Source: Leptasterias polaris (Eukaryota; Echinodermata; Asteroidea; Forcipulatida; Asteriidae). From it: 64,000 nucleotides of DNA. The notes under the pieces were generated by a model, which saw nothing but the letters and a program-made list of their open reading frames with translations, had not been told where the DNA came from and made no database searches. The DNA is taken from NCBI GenBank assembly GCA_037783415.1, contig JAZGTN010000212.1, positions 372,001-436,000 on the forward strand. Direction: 5' to 3'. Numbering within the stretch: the stretch's first letter is position 1; each line of letters opens with the position of its first letter. Shown here piece by piece: positions 23,901-38,900 of the stretch. The position numbers and the translations under genes were made by a program.

Positions 23901-26900
23901 TAATTCCCTTTAATGGTTAAAAAAAAATTGTGCAGAGAAAAAGCTTAGAAAACAAAAATGTAAAGGCTGAGAATGAGTAGTGGGGCTCATGGTGACAACG
24001 TAGGTGGCCAATAGCCTACTTGATACTATACTACTTAAATAGATATATTGTATTATGTCAGGTTTAGGTCACAGTTTGGATTCGAACCAAACGTCTACAA
24101 ATCCATAATTTGAGAATATATCTATTCCGCCGTAGATGTTGGTCTGACATGTCCGGGTGATATCGTGAGGAAAACGGCGCCAGGCCGTCCGGATGCGCTG
24201 GTGTCATGGGGGATCCCGACGCTCTACTCAATAGAAAACGACCCCAACAGCACAGTGGAGATTGTCAGCAACTACGAACCGAATGCATGGTTCAGATATG
24301 GCGTGCATGAAGTTATTTATTCAGTTGTTGGTAACGCTGATGAAGAAGGAAAAGAGGAGACTTGCTCTTTCAAAGTCACCGTCAAAGGTGAGATTTTCAA
24401 GGTGGCTAGAGCCTCCGGTTACACCAGACAACATATCACATTATGGTGCCATGGCCCTGAAGAGACATCAAACATAATGCATTTTACGTGAATATCTACG
24501 GTTTTTGACCCAATTTGCAAATATTCACGTGTAAATATTTGCGATTGAGGCCCAAATTGCAAACATTCACGTAAATATTTGCAATTGAGGCCCAAATCGT
24601 GCATATTTACGTAAATATTAACGTAAATTTTTGTTTGCTGTCCCTTCAGTGCCATTATACAAAATGGATAATTATTGTCTCCGTGCTGATATTTAAAATA
24701 ATTTTTGTCCTGTAAAGTATGGTCTTTTGTACTCTAGACCCCAAATTATTCTTTAATCAACAGACTTGGAGCGGCCGAAATTTGATGATTGCCCAGAAAA
24801 TATTGAGGTAGTCACCGACGTCAATGGGGAGTTCGTCGTCCCACCGTGGAGCATACCAAAGGCGACAGATAACTCTGGAACCCCCCGACTCAGTTCGACG
24901 TACGGGGGACAACCGTTTCGGATCGGCACCAAAGCGGTGCGATACGCGGCGATGGATCAGTCGGGGAACATTGCAAGATGTTCATTCAAAGTCACTGTTA
25001 TAGGTTTGATCTAATACTTGATTACAGATTTGTTAATGAAAAAAACAAATATGGACATTTTTAATGGGATAATAGATTCTGGGGGTAAATTTTATCCACC
25101 TTTTCCCCAACTTAAAAACATAAAGAGTTAAAAGGAGGTCTTAACAACAACCTATCTGTTGACAATGTATTTGTTTACACTGAACTGATGTGTAGTCTTG
25201 CGAGAGAGAAAATCTACAGGCATAAAAAAAACAGTAGGGATTAGAACCCACGACACTCTGCAATACTGTAGAGTTGCTCAACGTTTGTAAATATATATAA
25301 TTTTTTTTGCTTAATAGAAAAAAAAGTTATCAAACAAATTTCCGTATGTAACAATTTACACAGAACAAAACATTGGCGAGATAGTGCATTACCAGCCAGG
25401 CTCCTAGTGGTTGATACCCATGTCTATACATCCTTACTGACTGTGAGTGGGGTGTTTTAGCCCCCAGAATAGGCAGCAATGGCCCCTGGTGGCAGTTGAT
25501 TTTGACTGCTGGTCCAAATCAGTTAAATGTAGCCCTCACCTTGAGGTGGCCGTCTGAGGCCTTGTGTGTTAGGCGATCTCTCTTTAAAAACATAGCACTG
25601 TTCTTGGTATTTGGGTTTTTATAGAATACCCTGAATTTGTCCTCTCCAGATGGAACTCCACCAGTTATCGAAAACTGTCCGGCTGACATAACTATCACCA
25701 GCGGTCAACCCGAGTGGACAATGCCCACAGCTAAGGACAACGGTCAACTGGCCAGTTTCTATTCTGATAGGACATCAGGGGACATATTTCCAGTGGGTCG
25801 TACAATGGTGACTTATACAGCTGTAGATGATGTAGGGTTGACCAGCGAGTGTAGTTTTATTGTTACAATATTCGGTAAGGACTGTATTATTTTTCAACTA
25901 TATGTTGTAATTTTGTTCGTTAAATTCGTTGGAGAAGTTTCTTATTACAGCATTTGACAGTGTGTACATTTTTCATGATGTTTTTCTCAGTGCCTATAAC
26001 TACAAAGGCTTTTTTGTCAAAAAGGCCCTAAAATGCACTGCATAAAGAATTATTTTGTGCCTATTTATATGCCAAATCAACGTGAGTCACTACAACACTT
26101 GAAACTAAAACGCATGGACGACATCAACTCATCCAGAAAAAATCACAGAGGAAATGAATTATAGGAACTGACGATCAATCTGACACACTTGTTCTCATTG
26201 TGAAAACAATAAAATAAATGATTCTGTTACAGATTTGGAAGCCCCAGTTTTTACCAACTGCCCGCAAAACATTACAACCACAACGGACAAGAACGGAACA
26301 TACCGCGCACCGACCTGGCAGGTACCACGGGCTACCGACAACACAGGGACAGCCGACGTCTCAACAATTCACGGTGACGAGGAGTTTGAACTCGGCCGGA
26401 CTACTGAAATTACGTACATGGCCACAGATGCCGTTGGGAACACTGCAAATTGTACTTTTTATGTTACGGTTAAAGGTGGGTTCCAAAGTATTTACATTGG
26501 GTCATTACATTATTTTTAAATCAGTAAACAATCATAAATCGATGGAACACTGCAAGAATTTGTAATGAATGTAAAGCACAAAGAATACGGCATTTCCTTG
26601 AATGTACTTTCTCTGCCCGGAGTATTTAATAAAGCATTGTTAATAGCATACATAATTGTCCCCCAATATGGTGATATCAATGGCAGAAAATTCAAATGTT
26701 CTACTCTCGGCGTGTTCATCCACCAAGCTGAAAAACAATTGACCACTCAGCGAGCTTGTTTCTCCTGTTTCAGTACCATAACTAGTGTGAAGTTTTAAGG
26801 GGGGGCACATGGGGGGTGCCCTATTTTTTCTAAGGGGGGGGGGGGGGGGGGTGGCACTTCTGGCCAACTTCTGGACAAGCCCTTAGTGCCCTTTTTATAG

Positions 26901-29900
26901 ATGTAATTTACTATTTTTATAAGATTATCTGGCATGAGTGTAAAAACAAGTACATTGCCTGCCTGTAAATGGAAAAATAGTTTTAAAAACATTGAAATTA
27001 TCACATTAAAGCGTAGGCTAGCCTATAGAATGTAACATTTTACTTCCAGACCCAAAAGTCAAGATTCCCCCCCCCCCCCCCCCCCCATTAGTTACGCCAC
27101 TGGCAGAGTGGCGCCAACACCAACAAACCCACTCGACTTTTTAGTTCATTGTTTACTTGTAAATGGCAAATGTGAGAGTGAGATATTATTTGAATGTTTT
27201 TTATATTTTATTTAATACAACGTTTTTATAATTCCCAATTTCTTACTTTCTGTTTGGAATATTTTAGATGGTACCCCGCCTGTTATTGAGGACTGCCCTA
27301 CTAATATCACAAGACCCACAGACAGGGGGACACCAACCAGTCGAGTCTTCTGGCCACATCCCCAAGCTAGCGACAATGCCAGGATCACATATTTTATTTC
27401 CAACCGGAGTCCAGGGGAAATTTTTCCTCTTGGCGTCACAGATGTTGTATATGTCGCTGAGGACTCGGAGGGTTTGAGAACAGAATGTGTTTTTACTGTC
27501 ACAGTTATTGGTAATTTTGATTTCTTGCAATTTCTTTTGAAGATTATTAATTAATGCCATGGCATTTATGGACGAATCAAATGGCTTCGCGTGTAATATA
27601 GTAGGCCTTTGACATTTCAATTCAATTAAATTAAATTTTGTTCAATTCAATCTACTGCGCTGGTTGGTGGCATGGACGGCCGAATGTTAGCAAAACATTA
27701 TTGTGTTAAAGGTGCTGTATACGTTTGGTAATTGGAGCCTACTGATTGTGTTAATCCTATATAAATGTAGGTATATACAATAAAACTAACCTGTAAAAAT
27801 TTCACTTCAAAAGGTGGTTGCGTTTTTGAGATATCACCGAAAAACCGGAGCGAATATTTCCACGCAGGAAGAATATTCCCCATAGGAATAAACGCTTCTC
27901 AGATTCAAATTTTGGGGAATAAAAAGTGATATATTTTTCCATAACCGTAGTACTTCGAAGTTAAGAGTTTCTCAAAATTAATTATACTACCCAAAGCTGC
28001 TGTACTTCTTTATACCAAGTAAGTTTTTATTGCCATTAATTTTCAGAGTCATTACCAAACGTATACAGATCCTTTAAGATATGCTGTGACCAAGATAAAC
28101 ACTTTCTGCAAATTTTCAAATAAATAAAATACCTCCCATTATTGGTTGGTTTGTTTCAAAAAAAAATCAACACTATTTTGAATTAACTGATACGACTATC
28201 TGTCTTTGCTTTGCATTTGTGGCTTTCCATAGAGTTTTCCATCCTCTGTGACAACAATAGAAAGGTCTATTGTTTTTGGTTAAGAAAACCCACGAGGAAA
28301 ACTTTTGCTTGTTCCAATATTATCTTAAACAAAATTTTAAAGAAAAATAATAACATAAGTTTGTATCATTGATACTGATTCCGCAGCTGTTTTCCATGTG
28401 TTTCAGATAATGAAGCTCCAACATTTATATTTTGCCCGTCAAACATTGAAAAGAACACCGACTCAGAGGGAAAATCTGATCGTCCTACCTGGCCAACCCC
28501 GCGGGCAACAGACAACTCTGGTCCGCCGAGGATCACGACGAGCCACCGACCAAGGGAGTTTGTTCTCGGAGAAAGAACTCCAATACGATACGATGCCACG
28601 GATAGCTCTGGAAATAATTCTACGTGTTTGTTTTATGTGACAATGTTAGGTATGTGCATGATTGTTTAGAATCTGCAAACAACATTGGTAATTGTCAAAG
28701 ATCTGTATCTGCACTTTATGTATGTGACCCAACAAACCTACGAAAGTTTAAGCTCAATCGGTCATCAGCAGAGTAACGAGACAAAAAAAGTGAAAATCCC
28801 CATTTATATTTTAACTGATTACGAAGTCCGGGTTTTGGACTTGCGAGATCAAAACTAATTGTTTTACTAATTTTCTTTAAAAAAACTGTAGCATTTTAGG
28901 TACACAATCATATTAAAAACGAAGTATTCCACCATGAAAATTTGTATACCATGTTTTTGTGTAAATTTGTGAGCATTAAAATGTTTAAAGGTATTATACA
29001 GGATTGGCAGAGCTGACAAAATAATCACAGACAGTGTTCATGTTTTGTGTAATCAACCACATACATGAAATAACAAACCTGTGAAAATTTAAGCGCAATT
29101 GGTCATCGAGGTCACGAGAAAATAGTGAAAAGAGACCTTATGTGTTTTCTGTTTTTCGAACATCGAGTTTATTATCACGCGTGATAAAAACTATTGTTTT
29201 ACTCATTTCTCAGAAACGATAGCATTTTAGGCAGAAATATTTTAAGGAACCCTTTCTACCATTACTTACTTTAAATCATGTAAGTTATGTGTGAATCTGT
29301 GAACATTTGTGTTTTTCGATCTTACCAATAGTGTACAGGGCCTTTAATCTTACAATGTTATAGGGCCTATAGGGCCTAAGTGCACTCATAAAGGAATAAT
29401 TTTTTTATGTGGAACCAAGAAATCCACAAAGATTGATAAAGATGTTGAGAAATTTTCATGTAGGGCCTACATTTTGTTTCGCTGAATGTGAGTAGTTTTG
29501 AAAACTACCATTACCAATGGTATACAACAAAAGTGGATCAGAAATTTATTGGAAGATTTACAAATTTATTCATAGCTTTTATTGAGTCTGACATATATCT
29601 ATGATGATGGTTTTTTTTATTACTTTTTGTCTTGACCCAGACGATATATTTTGAATTCAAATATTCATTTTTATTGTCCGAAAATTTAAAATACTACAAT
29701 ATAAATAAATAAATAAACTTCTGTTTCTCTCTAAAAGATAACACACCTCCAGTGATACATAACTGCCCATCAAACATCAGAATCATGACTGATCCAGGAT
29801 CCCCAACAGGGCATGGCAACTGGACCACGCCCTCGGCAACAGACAATGGTGAACTAATTGGATTTTCATCCAATTTGAACCCGGGTGATGCTTTCCAAAT

Positions 29901-32900
29901 TGGCCGCACCAGAATTATGTACATGGCTATTGACAAAGGAGGATTAATATCAAAATGTCGTTTCTCAGTCAACGTTGTAGGTAAGAATTTCTGGGGGAAT
30001 ATAATAATAATATAGGATAGAGACATGGGCGGCTGTTTTTTAATAATCCTCTTCGCCAATCCACAACAACCAACTTCTTTTCAAGACACTTGTTTTAAAA
30101 ATATCTCACAAAGGAACGGACTCTACAGTGGAAGACTAAGACTACTTAGATGCCAGACATTGCAAAATCAATACATAGATTGGGGAATTGAACCCATGAC
30201 CATTGGATTGTAAGTCATGGTGGCCTTACCACTCAATCACTGTGGTGTTTTCACACTGGACTCACTAAATTCTTGATGATTGATAATCAAAACATTTTAA
30301 TCATACTGACTGGATACAATTACGTGCAATGCTCATTGTTTACACTGACTGAAGACACTAGACACTGAGGCACTGGACGACATGTTGCCACTCCAAAAGA
30401 GCCAGACATGTTGCAACTCCAATGAGCCAGATATATCAATGCAGATGTGGAAAAACTAGTTTCCTTTTACCTTTTGCCATTCATATTGCATTGCTTGAGT
30501 GTTCTTCATAATATTAATTTATGAAATATTGTTCCTTTTAAATGTAGCAAAATGTCTCCAGTTTACCCTCACCCCTTCAACTTTCTTTGAGGAGATGAAA
30601 AAATAATTTCACATGATTAAAGAATACCTGATCTAAACACTACCTTTTGTTTCTTTTGCAGACAGCGAACCACCCGTTTTTACAAACTGTCCCTCAGACT
30701 ACAACCTGGTAACCGATGCTGAGGGCAAGTTTAACTATCCCACTTGGGAGAAGGTCCGAGCCACCGATAACTCCGGCAACGAACCTTCTGTCACCACAGA
30801 CTTTAGGTTCCAGATGTTTCAACTGAACTCGAAAACTCCTATTGAATACGTGGCAAGTGATGATTATGGAAACAATCAGTCTTGTGTATTTCTTGTTTCA
30901 GTTACAGGTGAGTTATAAACCACGGAGGACCTCCTTGTGGGTAGGGCTAATGGATGGAGGGGATGCTGTCCATTGAATGCTTTGAAGTACTAGCTGATCT
31001 GTTTTTTCTGATCAGCAGAGTTTGGGTTCAAGTTATGGTCGTGGCACTTGTGTCCTTGAGCAAGACTTTACCATTAAATGCTTTGTCCATCGAATAGGAC
31101 ATTAAGCTGCAGGTCTTGTGTACTAGCATCGGAGTGCACACAAAAGAACCAAGAACACTTATCGTGAAAAAGTAGGGGTATTCCTGGTGTTTCTGGTTCA
31201 CATAGCAAGCACCCTTGTCTACAGGTTTCCTCAGGCTTCCTATCTACAGTGATTGAGTTCACTTATCAGGCATCCTTGGTTTCATTTCCAGAAATATATA
31301 ATAGCAATAATAACAACAACAATCTATAATGTAATAATGGCTATAGCTACAAATTTCGAAAGGAATTTTGTTGTTCTTAAAAGCTTAGTGAAATTTAACC
31401 TTGTCATCCTGGCTTGTCAAACTGCAGTTTGTCTCAATGATAGACTTTGTGACATTTTATTCTGAAAGCCATATTGTTTTTAAACTCGTAGATGGCACCC
31501 CTCCGGAAATTGAACAGTGCCCCAATGACATCACAGTGTCTACAGACTTCCGCTCCTCTACCAGCCGTGTGAACTGGTCACTTCCCTCTGCGGCAGACAA
31601 CAGCAAGCAGGTCACCTTCTTATCAAATATTGAAAAAGGGCAAAGCTTCCCGCTCGGAATGACAGTGGTCCAATACACGGCCATTGACCCAGTGGGTTTG
31701 ACAGCAGAATGCAACTTTACTGTGACAGTACTGGGTAACAAATTTTTAAGCCGTTGAAAACTTTTTTATTTCTACCCCTACCACCCACCTCCATCATCAC
31801 CACTTCCTCGCCCATCACATTCCACCCTTCCCCTCAGCTAGCAGACCAAAATGTAACTATAGAGGGGGCTGAAAAAATAAAGTACCTTCGGGAAGGAGAG
31901 GGGGGGGGGGTCTTGGGGGCTTTAGTAAAAAACAAAAAAAAAACACCAATAAAGAAGAGAAGTTCTACAGTGTGCTCTACAGATTGACACTCCCCCCTCC
32001 CCCCACACACGCATGCACATAGTATTTTGCATGCAAAGTTGTGGGGACTTGCTATTGTTGTTCCATAATTCTCTTTTATATAAGCAGAATACCAGTCACA
32101 GATCTGGTCCATGTGGAATGGTATTTTGGCATGGTTACCTTATTCTGGTAAGCATAATGTTGTGCTTAGCTCCTCTTACTGCTTAACTAGCTCTATGAAA
32201 TCGGCCCAGAAAATAACCAACAAGGTGTTGTTTTATGATAACTTGATTCTGTTCACTCCATAGATACCGAGGAGCCAGTGTTCGCAAACTGCCCAGCAGA
32301 CTTTAAAAGGAGCACAGACCCCAACGGGGAGTTCGATGCCCCGGTCTGGGAGACTCCAAGCGCTGTGGACAATGTTGATGGTCCGGTGAAAGTGACAACA
32401 ACGTACGTATTCAAGCCATTTGAATTTGGTATCGAGACCCCCATCAAGTATACAGCAATCGATGCGGCAGGGAATAATGCCACTTGTGCATTCAGTGTGT
32501 TTATCAAAGGTAAGGTTACCACCCTCCCCCCCCCCCCCCCCCCCATCAAAAGAAAATTAAAAGTGTCTTTTTTAAATTTAATAACCAGCCTGGGGATGAA
32601 GAATATGAAGTCTGCTTTTATTTTAGTGCTAGAATAAAACCAAAATTACTAGAAGTATGCCCTACACTCGTCCAAAAACAATCAGCACAAGAGGTAAAAT
32701 TCAAATAATTTTTGGGGGATGTAGAGACTTTTGATTTTGATTTGTAATGGAGCAAAATTTTCCTTTTCAAACATTATATTTCAACAAGTATGCTTTTAAC
32801 TCCTTAGAGAATTAGAGGGTTGTTTTAATTTCAAGATGGACGGAGAAAATGTAAACTTAAAACTTATCCCTTTTTTCTAGACGAGACACCACCAGTCATC

Positions 32901-35900
32901 AGCAGCTGCCCAACAGACATCAGTCTCACCACAGATCCAGGTTTGCCAACTGGGCGTGGCAACTGGACCACACCCTTGGCAACGGACAATGGTAAAAACG
33001 TTCGACTGATATCCAATTGGGATGCGGGTGATGATTTTCAGATTGGAACGACAGAGGTTACGTACACTGCAATCGACAATGCTGGGTTGACGGCAAGTTG
33101 TCAGTTTAGTGTGACCGTCGTGGGTGAGTTACATTTTATGAAACCAACTTTCTTAAAATTAATGGCAACGAAAATTATTGGTTAGAAGTACAGCAGCTTT
33201 TTTTGATAGTTGAAAGCATTTTGAGAAACATTTCACTTCAAAGTAATTTGGTTATGTAAAAAAGTTATCAGTTTTTATGCCCCAAAATTTGAATCTGAAA
33301 AATGTTACTTTCATATACGTTTCTCAGATTGTGTATTCCTATAAGGGATTATTCTTCCTGCGTGGACATTTTCAGCAATATCTTAAAAATGCAACCAAAA
33401 TGCAACCTTTTGAAATGAAATTTGCACAGGTTAGTTTTATTGTATATATCTACATTTATATAGGATTAAAACAATCGAACGGCTCCAAAAACCAAAGATA
33501 TACTTTGCCTTTAAGGTGTTCCCTGAAAGGATGAAAATCTCACTTCAAAAGGTGGTTGCGTTTTTGAGATATTGCCGAAAAACCGGAGGGGTTATGTCCA
33601 CGCATGAAGAATAATCCCTTTAGAAGCAATCTGAGAAACGCTTCTGACAGAAAAGTTCCTCAGATTCAAATTTTGGGGCATAAAAACTGCTATCTTTTTC
33701 CATAACCACATTACTTCGTAGTGAAATTATTCTCAAAATGCTTTATACTATCATAAGCTGCTGTACTTCTAACCAAATAAGTTGTTATCGTCATTAATTT
33801 TAAGAGTGATTCCCTTTATGTTCATTCTCCAAAAAGCTTATACATTTTCAAAAATCATTTCCCTTCATTTCTTTCACAGACAACGAGCCACCAGTCTTTG
33901 TGAACTGTCCGTCAGACTTCAACCTGGTCACCGACGCTAACGGCAAATTTAACTATCCAATGTGGGATTTGGTACAAGCCACCGATAACTCCGGCGAAGA
34001 ACCAACGGTCACCACAACCTTTAGGTTTCAGATGTTCCACTTAAACACAAAGACTCCAATTAAGTATACAACATCTGATGCTTATGGGAACAATGAATCT
34101 TGTGCATTTTACATTTCATTGACAGGTGGGTTTCAAATCAAAAGATATTTTCACTTTTCTGCTATAACAACGCCCTCTTTGCTTCTAGGAATGATAAATT
34201 GTTTCCTTTCGAGATGATACAAAAAGAGCAGATGTGAGAGGGATAACAAAAATTATTGCTATTTCGTAATAAAACTAAATGACCGTCAAAAGTTACTAGC
34301 ATTGTAAGCTGTGTAGGCCCCATGTGAAGATGATAAAGAGAAAGCGATGATGGAAGAAATTTTCAGTTTTAGATGCGGGAGGAAACCCTCAAATGGGGAA
34401 AAGGCACGCATTAGGTAAGGACTGAGAACCAAATCCAGATACACAGCTGCCGTCCCAAGGCAGGATTGAAATTGCGGCCCACAGAGTGGAAAGGGAGAGA
34501 AGCCATTTGTGCCAACCAGAAGATGACAAAGAGAAAGAGATGATGGAAGAAATGTTCAGTTTTAGATTTGGGAGTAAAAACCCCAAAAGTGGAAAAACCC
34601 ACACAATCAGGTAGGGACTGAGAACCCAATTTAAATTGCGGCGCAAAAATGAGGCAGGGAAAGAAACCACTGTATTTTTCAATTTGTCTTGACCCGCAGA
34701 TGGCACCCCGCCAGAATTTGAAGAGTGCCCAATTGACATCACAGTGTCCACAGACTTCAATGCTCCAACCGGACGAGTCAATTGGTCGATCCCTGTTGCC
34801 GCGGACAACAGCAAGCAGGTCACCCTCTTATCTAACATGGAGGCAGGGGACGAGTTCAGGGTCGGGAAAACAGTGGTCAAATACACGGCTGTCGACCCCG
34901 CCGGTTTGATGTGTGAATGTAATTTTACTGTGACGGTGAATGGTAAGATTTTGTTTCAAACAAACTTTCAATCTCTGATCATGCTCTGATTTTCTGTGTT
35001 TTGTGTACCTCAGGCCCTGAGGTAAAGGGGGGATCCATAAAGCTCCTCCTCCTACCTTGCTATGTCCTCTGATATACTGAGATTCAATAATATGGATATT
35101 TTGTTATACAAATTTCAGCTTTGTACTTTTGTTTTTACCCTTACACCGATGTGTATTAAGTACTACTCAATACTTTCCCTAGTTCTGTGAAAACAATCCA
35201 CAGGCAAATCACTCGGTGGGATTGGAACCCACGACCTTTGCACTGCTAGAGCAGATGTCTTACCACTAAGACCACCGAGCTAGCCAGGTGGCTAGAGGCG
35301 GTTCCAATCCTGTGTAAATTTCATCTTTCCCCATCACTTTGACAGATGATGAGAGTCCAATGTTCATGGACTGCCCTGCAAACTTCGAAAGGACCACAGA
35401 CCCCAACGGGGAGTTCGACGCCCCGGTCTGGGAGACTCCAAGCGCCGTGGACAATGTTGATGGTCCAGTGAAAGTGACAACAACGTACGTATTCAAGCCA
35501 TTTGAATTTGGTGTCCGGACGCCCATTGTGTATACAGCAACTGATGCGGCAGGGAATAATGCCACTTGTGCTTTTTATGTCATCATTAACGGTAAGAAAA
35601 AGTTGAGGTTTATAATTCTTGCTTAAGTCGGCGATATCTGCCAGATATTGCTCTCGGCTGTTCTCTATTCCCAATAGCAGCCAGAAGTTCTTCTTTCAAG
35701 AAGAATTATTGTGACAAATGATGTCTACAAACAGTGGTGGTATTCAGTCTTCCTCTGAATTGTCTGCCATGGAATTGAGTCCTCATGTTATTTCCCCCAA
35801 GGTTATTTACTTGACTAGTTGACTAGTATAGTACATGATTATGCCATATTGTTTTTATTTATAAATTAAAAATATATTATATTTACTGTGTTCATGTTTT

Positions 35901-35946
35901 ATTTATTTTTATTTAATATTTTTATTATTTAATTATTTAATTATTA

Positions 35947-35977
<31 letters not shown>

Positions 35978-38900
35978 AAATGTTGTTCACTGATTATTTT
36001 TGTTTTCAGTGTTCCATTTTAAGATTGGATTGATAGGCTTTCGAGTCATAATTGTGTTTAAATTCACTTTTATTAATCCTGGCCATCTTATAATGGGTCT
36101 GTTTTTGTTCTTGTATTGTCTTTCAGCCTTTACTTCTTTTTTGCTATTGCTGCCGTATTCAATTCCTCATTTAATTGCATGTGGGTTTTTTATTGATTTT
36201 TTATTGCTTGTTGTTGTTCATAGACTCAGCAGCGAGCATTTAAGTTCACCTTTATTAATCCTCCATTGTTTTGTTCTTGTATTGGCTTATCAACCTTGAT
36301 TTCTTGTTTGGGGTAACTGATTTGCTGTAACTCTCCTGTACAATGTATTGTTGTTTGATTGTTACAATTCTTGGCCGAATAAATAATAATAATAATAATA
36401 ATAAAAAAGGCTGCTGACAGCAGGCTAAGGATGTTTGTGATAATGCCCCGCAAATCTCAGTCTCCTAAACCTAGTCTTGTCACTGATCTTTGGTAGTGTA
36501 CCATAAACATTCTGGTTAGTAAGGTAAATTGATCAGTGAACTCCATTAACCACTGGTATGGCATCCATCTAGCCTCTTCTCAAAACATGTTGTCAACGTC
36601 CAGGTCTCATTGTCCAGGCCTCAAAGCCATACAGCAGGACTGACTCCCATGTTGGAAGAATCTGAGCTTCAGCTTATGCTCCATTTGACATTCCTATCTA
36701 GCCTCTTGTCAAGATGTTTGGTCAACGTCCAGGCCTCACAGCCATAGAGCAGGACTGACTCAACTGTAGTGAAGAAGAATCTGAGCTTCAGCTTTTACTC
36801 CATCTGACTTTCCCATCTAGCCTCTTCTCAAGATGTTTGGTCAACGCCCAGGCCTCACAGCCATAAAGCAGGACTTACTGTACTCATAGAGCAAGGACCA
36901 GACTCTATGCTATACTGTAGTGAAAAAGAATCTGAGCTTCAGCTTCTACTCTATTTCACTTTATCAGACTGACTTCATGGAGTTAAGAGTTTTCCAGGCT
37001 AAGGTTGACCGCACTCTTACATATTTCTCTGTATCATCCACCCATGACCTTAAGTACTTATTTCAATTCAATGTAAAAAAAAATCCTCTCCACAGGTTTT
37101 CAGAACAAATATACAATTTGTTCTATTTGCAGATGAAACCCCACCAATCATCCAAAACTGTCCCTCTGATATCACCATCCCCACTGACCCAGGCCAGCCT
37201 ACCGGTCAAGCCAACTGGACGCTACCCAAAGCATCAGACAACGGGCGAGGCGTCAGGCTTGTTTCAAAGTGGAACCCTGGCGATGACTTTCCCCTGGGGA
37301 GGACAAAGGTCATCTATACAGCGATAGATGCGGCAGGTTTAAAGGTCAAGTGCCAGTTTGTTGTCACAGTAATAGGTCAGTATTCTTTTCTTGTCACAGA
37401 CATTAATTCTAATAAAAATAATATTTTCTTGAGCTTGTATATTTCAGAGGTCATTAAAGGCCCTGTACACTATTGGTAAGATCGAAAAACTCAAATGTTC
37501 ACAGATTCACACATAACTTACATGATTTAAAGTAAGTAATGGTAGAAAGGGTTCCTTAAAATATTTCTGCCTAAAATGCTATCGTTTCTGAGAAATGAGT
37601 AAAACAATAGTTTTTATCGCGCGCGATAATAAACTCGATGTTTGAAAAACAGAAAACACATAAGGTCTATTTTCACTATTTTCTCGTGACCTCGATGACC
37701 AATTGAGCTCAAATTTTCACATGTTTGTTATTTCATGTATGTGGGTGATTACACAAAACATGAGCACTGTCTGATTATTTTGTCAGCTCTGCCAATCCTG
37801 TATAATACCTTTAAGAAAATTAAATTACGTAAAGGGCATGCAGATATTTTTTCAAACTTTTACACAATTTTCAAACTGACAACCTATTGTTTTCAAGTAA
37901 AATTCACCCAAAATAAATAATAATTCTTAAATTTATAAAATTCCAGTAAAAAGTGGTCATAAAGCAAAGAAACTGGCTCAATAGCATACAAGGTTTATAA
38001 TTTATTTAGAAAATGGAAACACATATTGTTTACAAGTGCATTTAACTCAAAATGCTATAAATTTTAGGGTTTTTCCTCTTGTTATAAAGTGAAGGTAGGG
38101 GTTGATAACTCACTAGTCCAACCATCTTTTTACACTCAAATCGAATCAGCAAATTAAACAAAGAAAGTTGTTTTCTTCCTTTTTGTGTGTTTATTTTGGC
38201 AACAGATACTGAAAGCCCAGTTTTCAATCCATGCCCTCAAAACGTTGAGCGAACCACGGATGCAGAAGGTAAATTTGTTTACCCGATGTGGCCACGCCCT
38301 ATTGCCGTTGACAACTCCGGCCAGACACCAGAAATCACAACCTCTTATATGCTCATGATGTTCCCATTGGAGGAAGACACCCCAATTGAGTATTTCGCAA
38401 CAGACCAAGCCGGAAATACCATCAAGTGTCTCTTTTATGTTCGAATTAAAGGTGAGGATTTTGTTCCCACAAATCTCTCACTGTCTTTTATTTGTGTTTG
38501 CACCCTGGTTCCAATCCCACCTCAGTTTGTAGCCAACAACCTGATATCTTAGGTCTCAATGACACTTTATTGGAATTGGCCTTAACACTGGGCACGCTCG
38601 GTGGTCAAGTTGTTAGGATATCTGCTCTACAATGTGGGGTTGTGGGTTAGAATCCCACAAGAGTAGCCTGCGGATTTTTGCAGGACTGAGTATACAGTGC
38701 TTAACACACATCAGTGTTTGGCAACAATAACAACAAAAATCTTTTCCCCAATGCAATTATTACATCTATCAGATTTGTTTTGTGTTTTTCCAACTTTTTC
38801 ATTTTTTCAAACACAATATGCAAATATGTCTTAGTTTATAATAATATTTGGTTGTTATACAGCACACACATCTAAGCAGCTAGATCCAAGGCATTACAAC

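Noticed and set aside
26218..26565. Plus-strand 115-residue frame over HYR4
   Set aside because: Alternative frame of the HYR4 exon; low-complexity translation with no HYR signature.
32253..32549. Minus-strand 98-residue frame over HYR10
   Set aside because: Antisense shadow. It recurs at 35266-35565 only because HYR10 and HYR14 are near-identical.
34389..34886. Minus-strand 165-residue frame over HYR13
   Set aside because: Antisense of the HYR13 exon and of the upstream tandem repeat; no splice context and no family resemblance.
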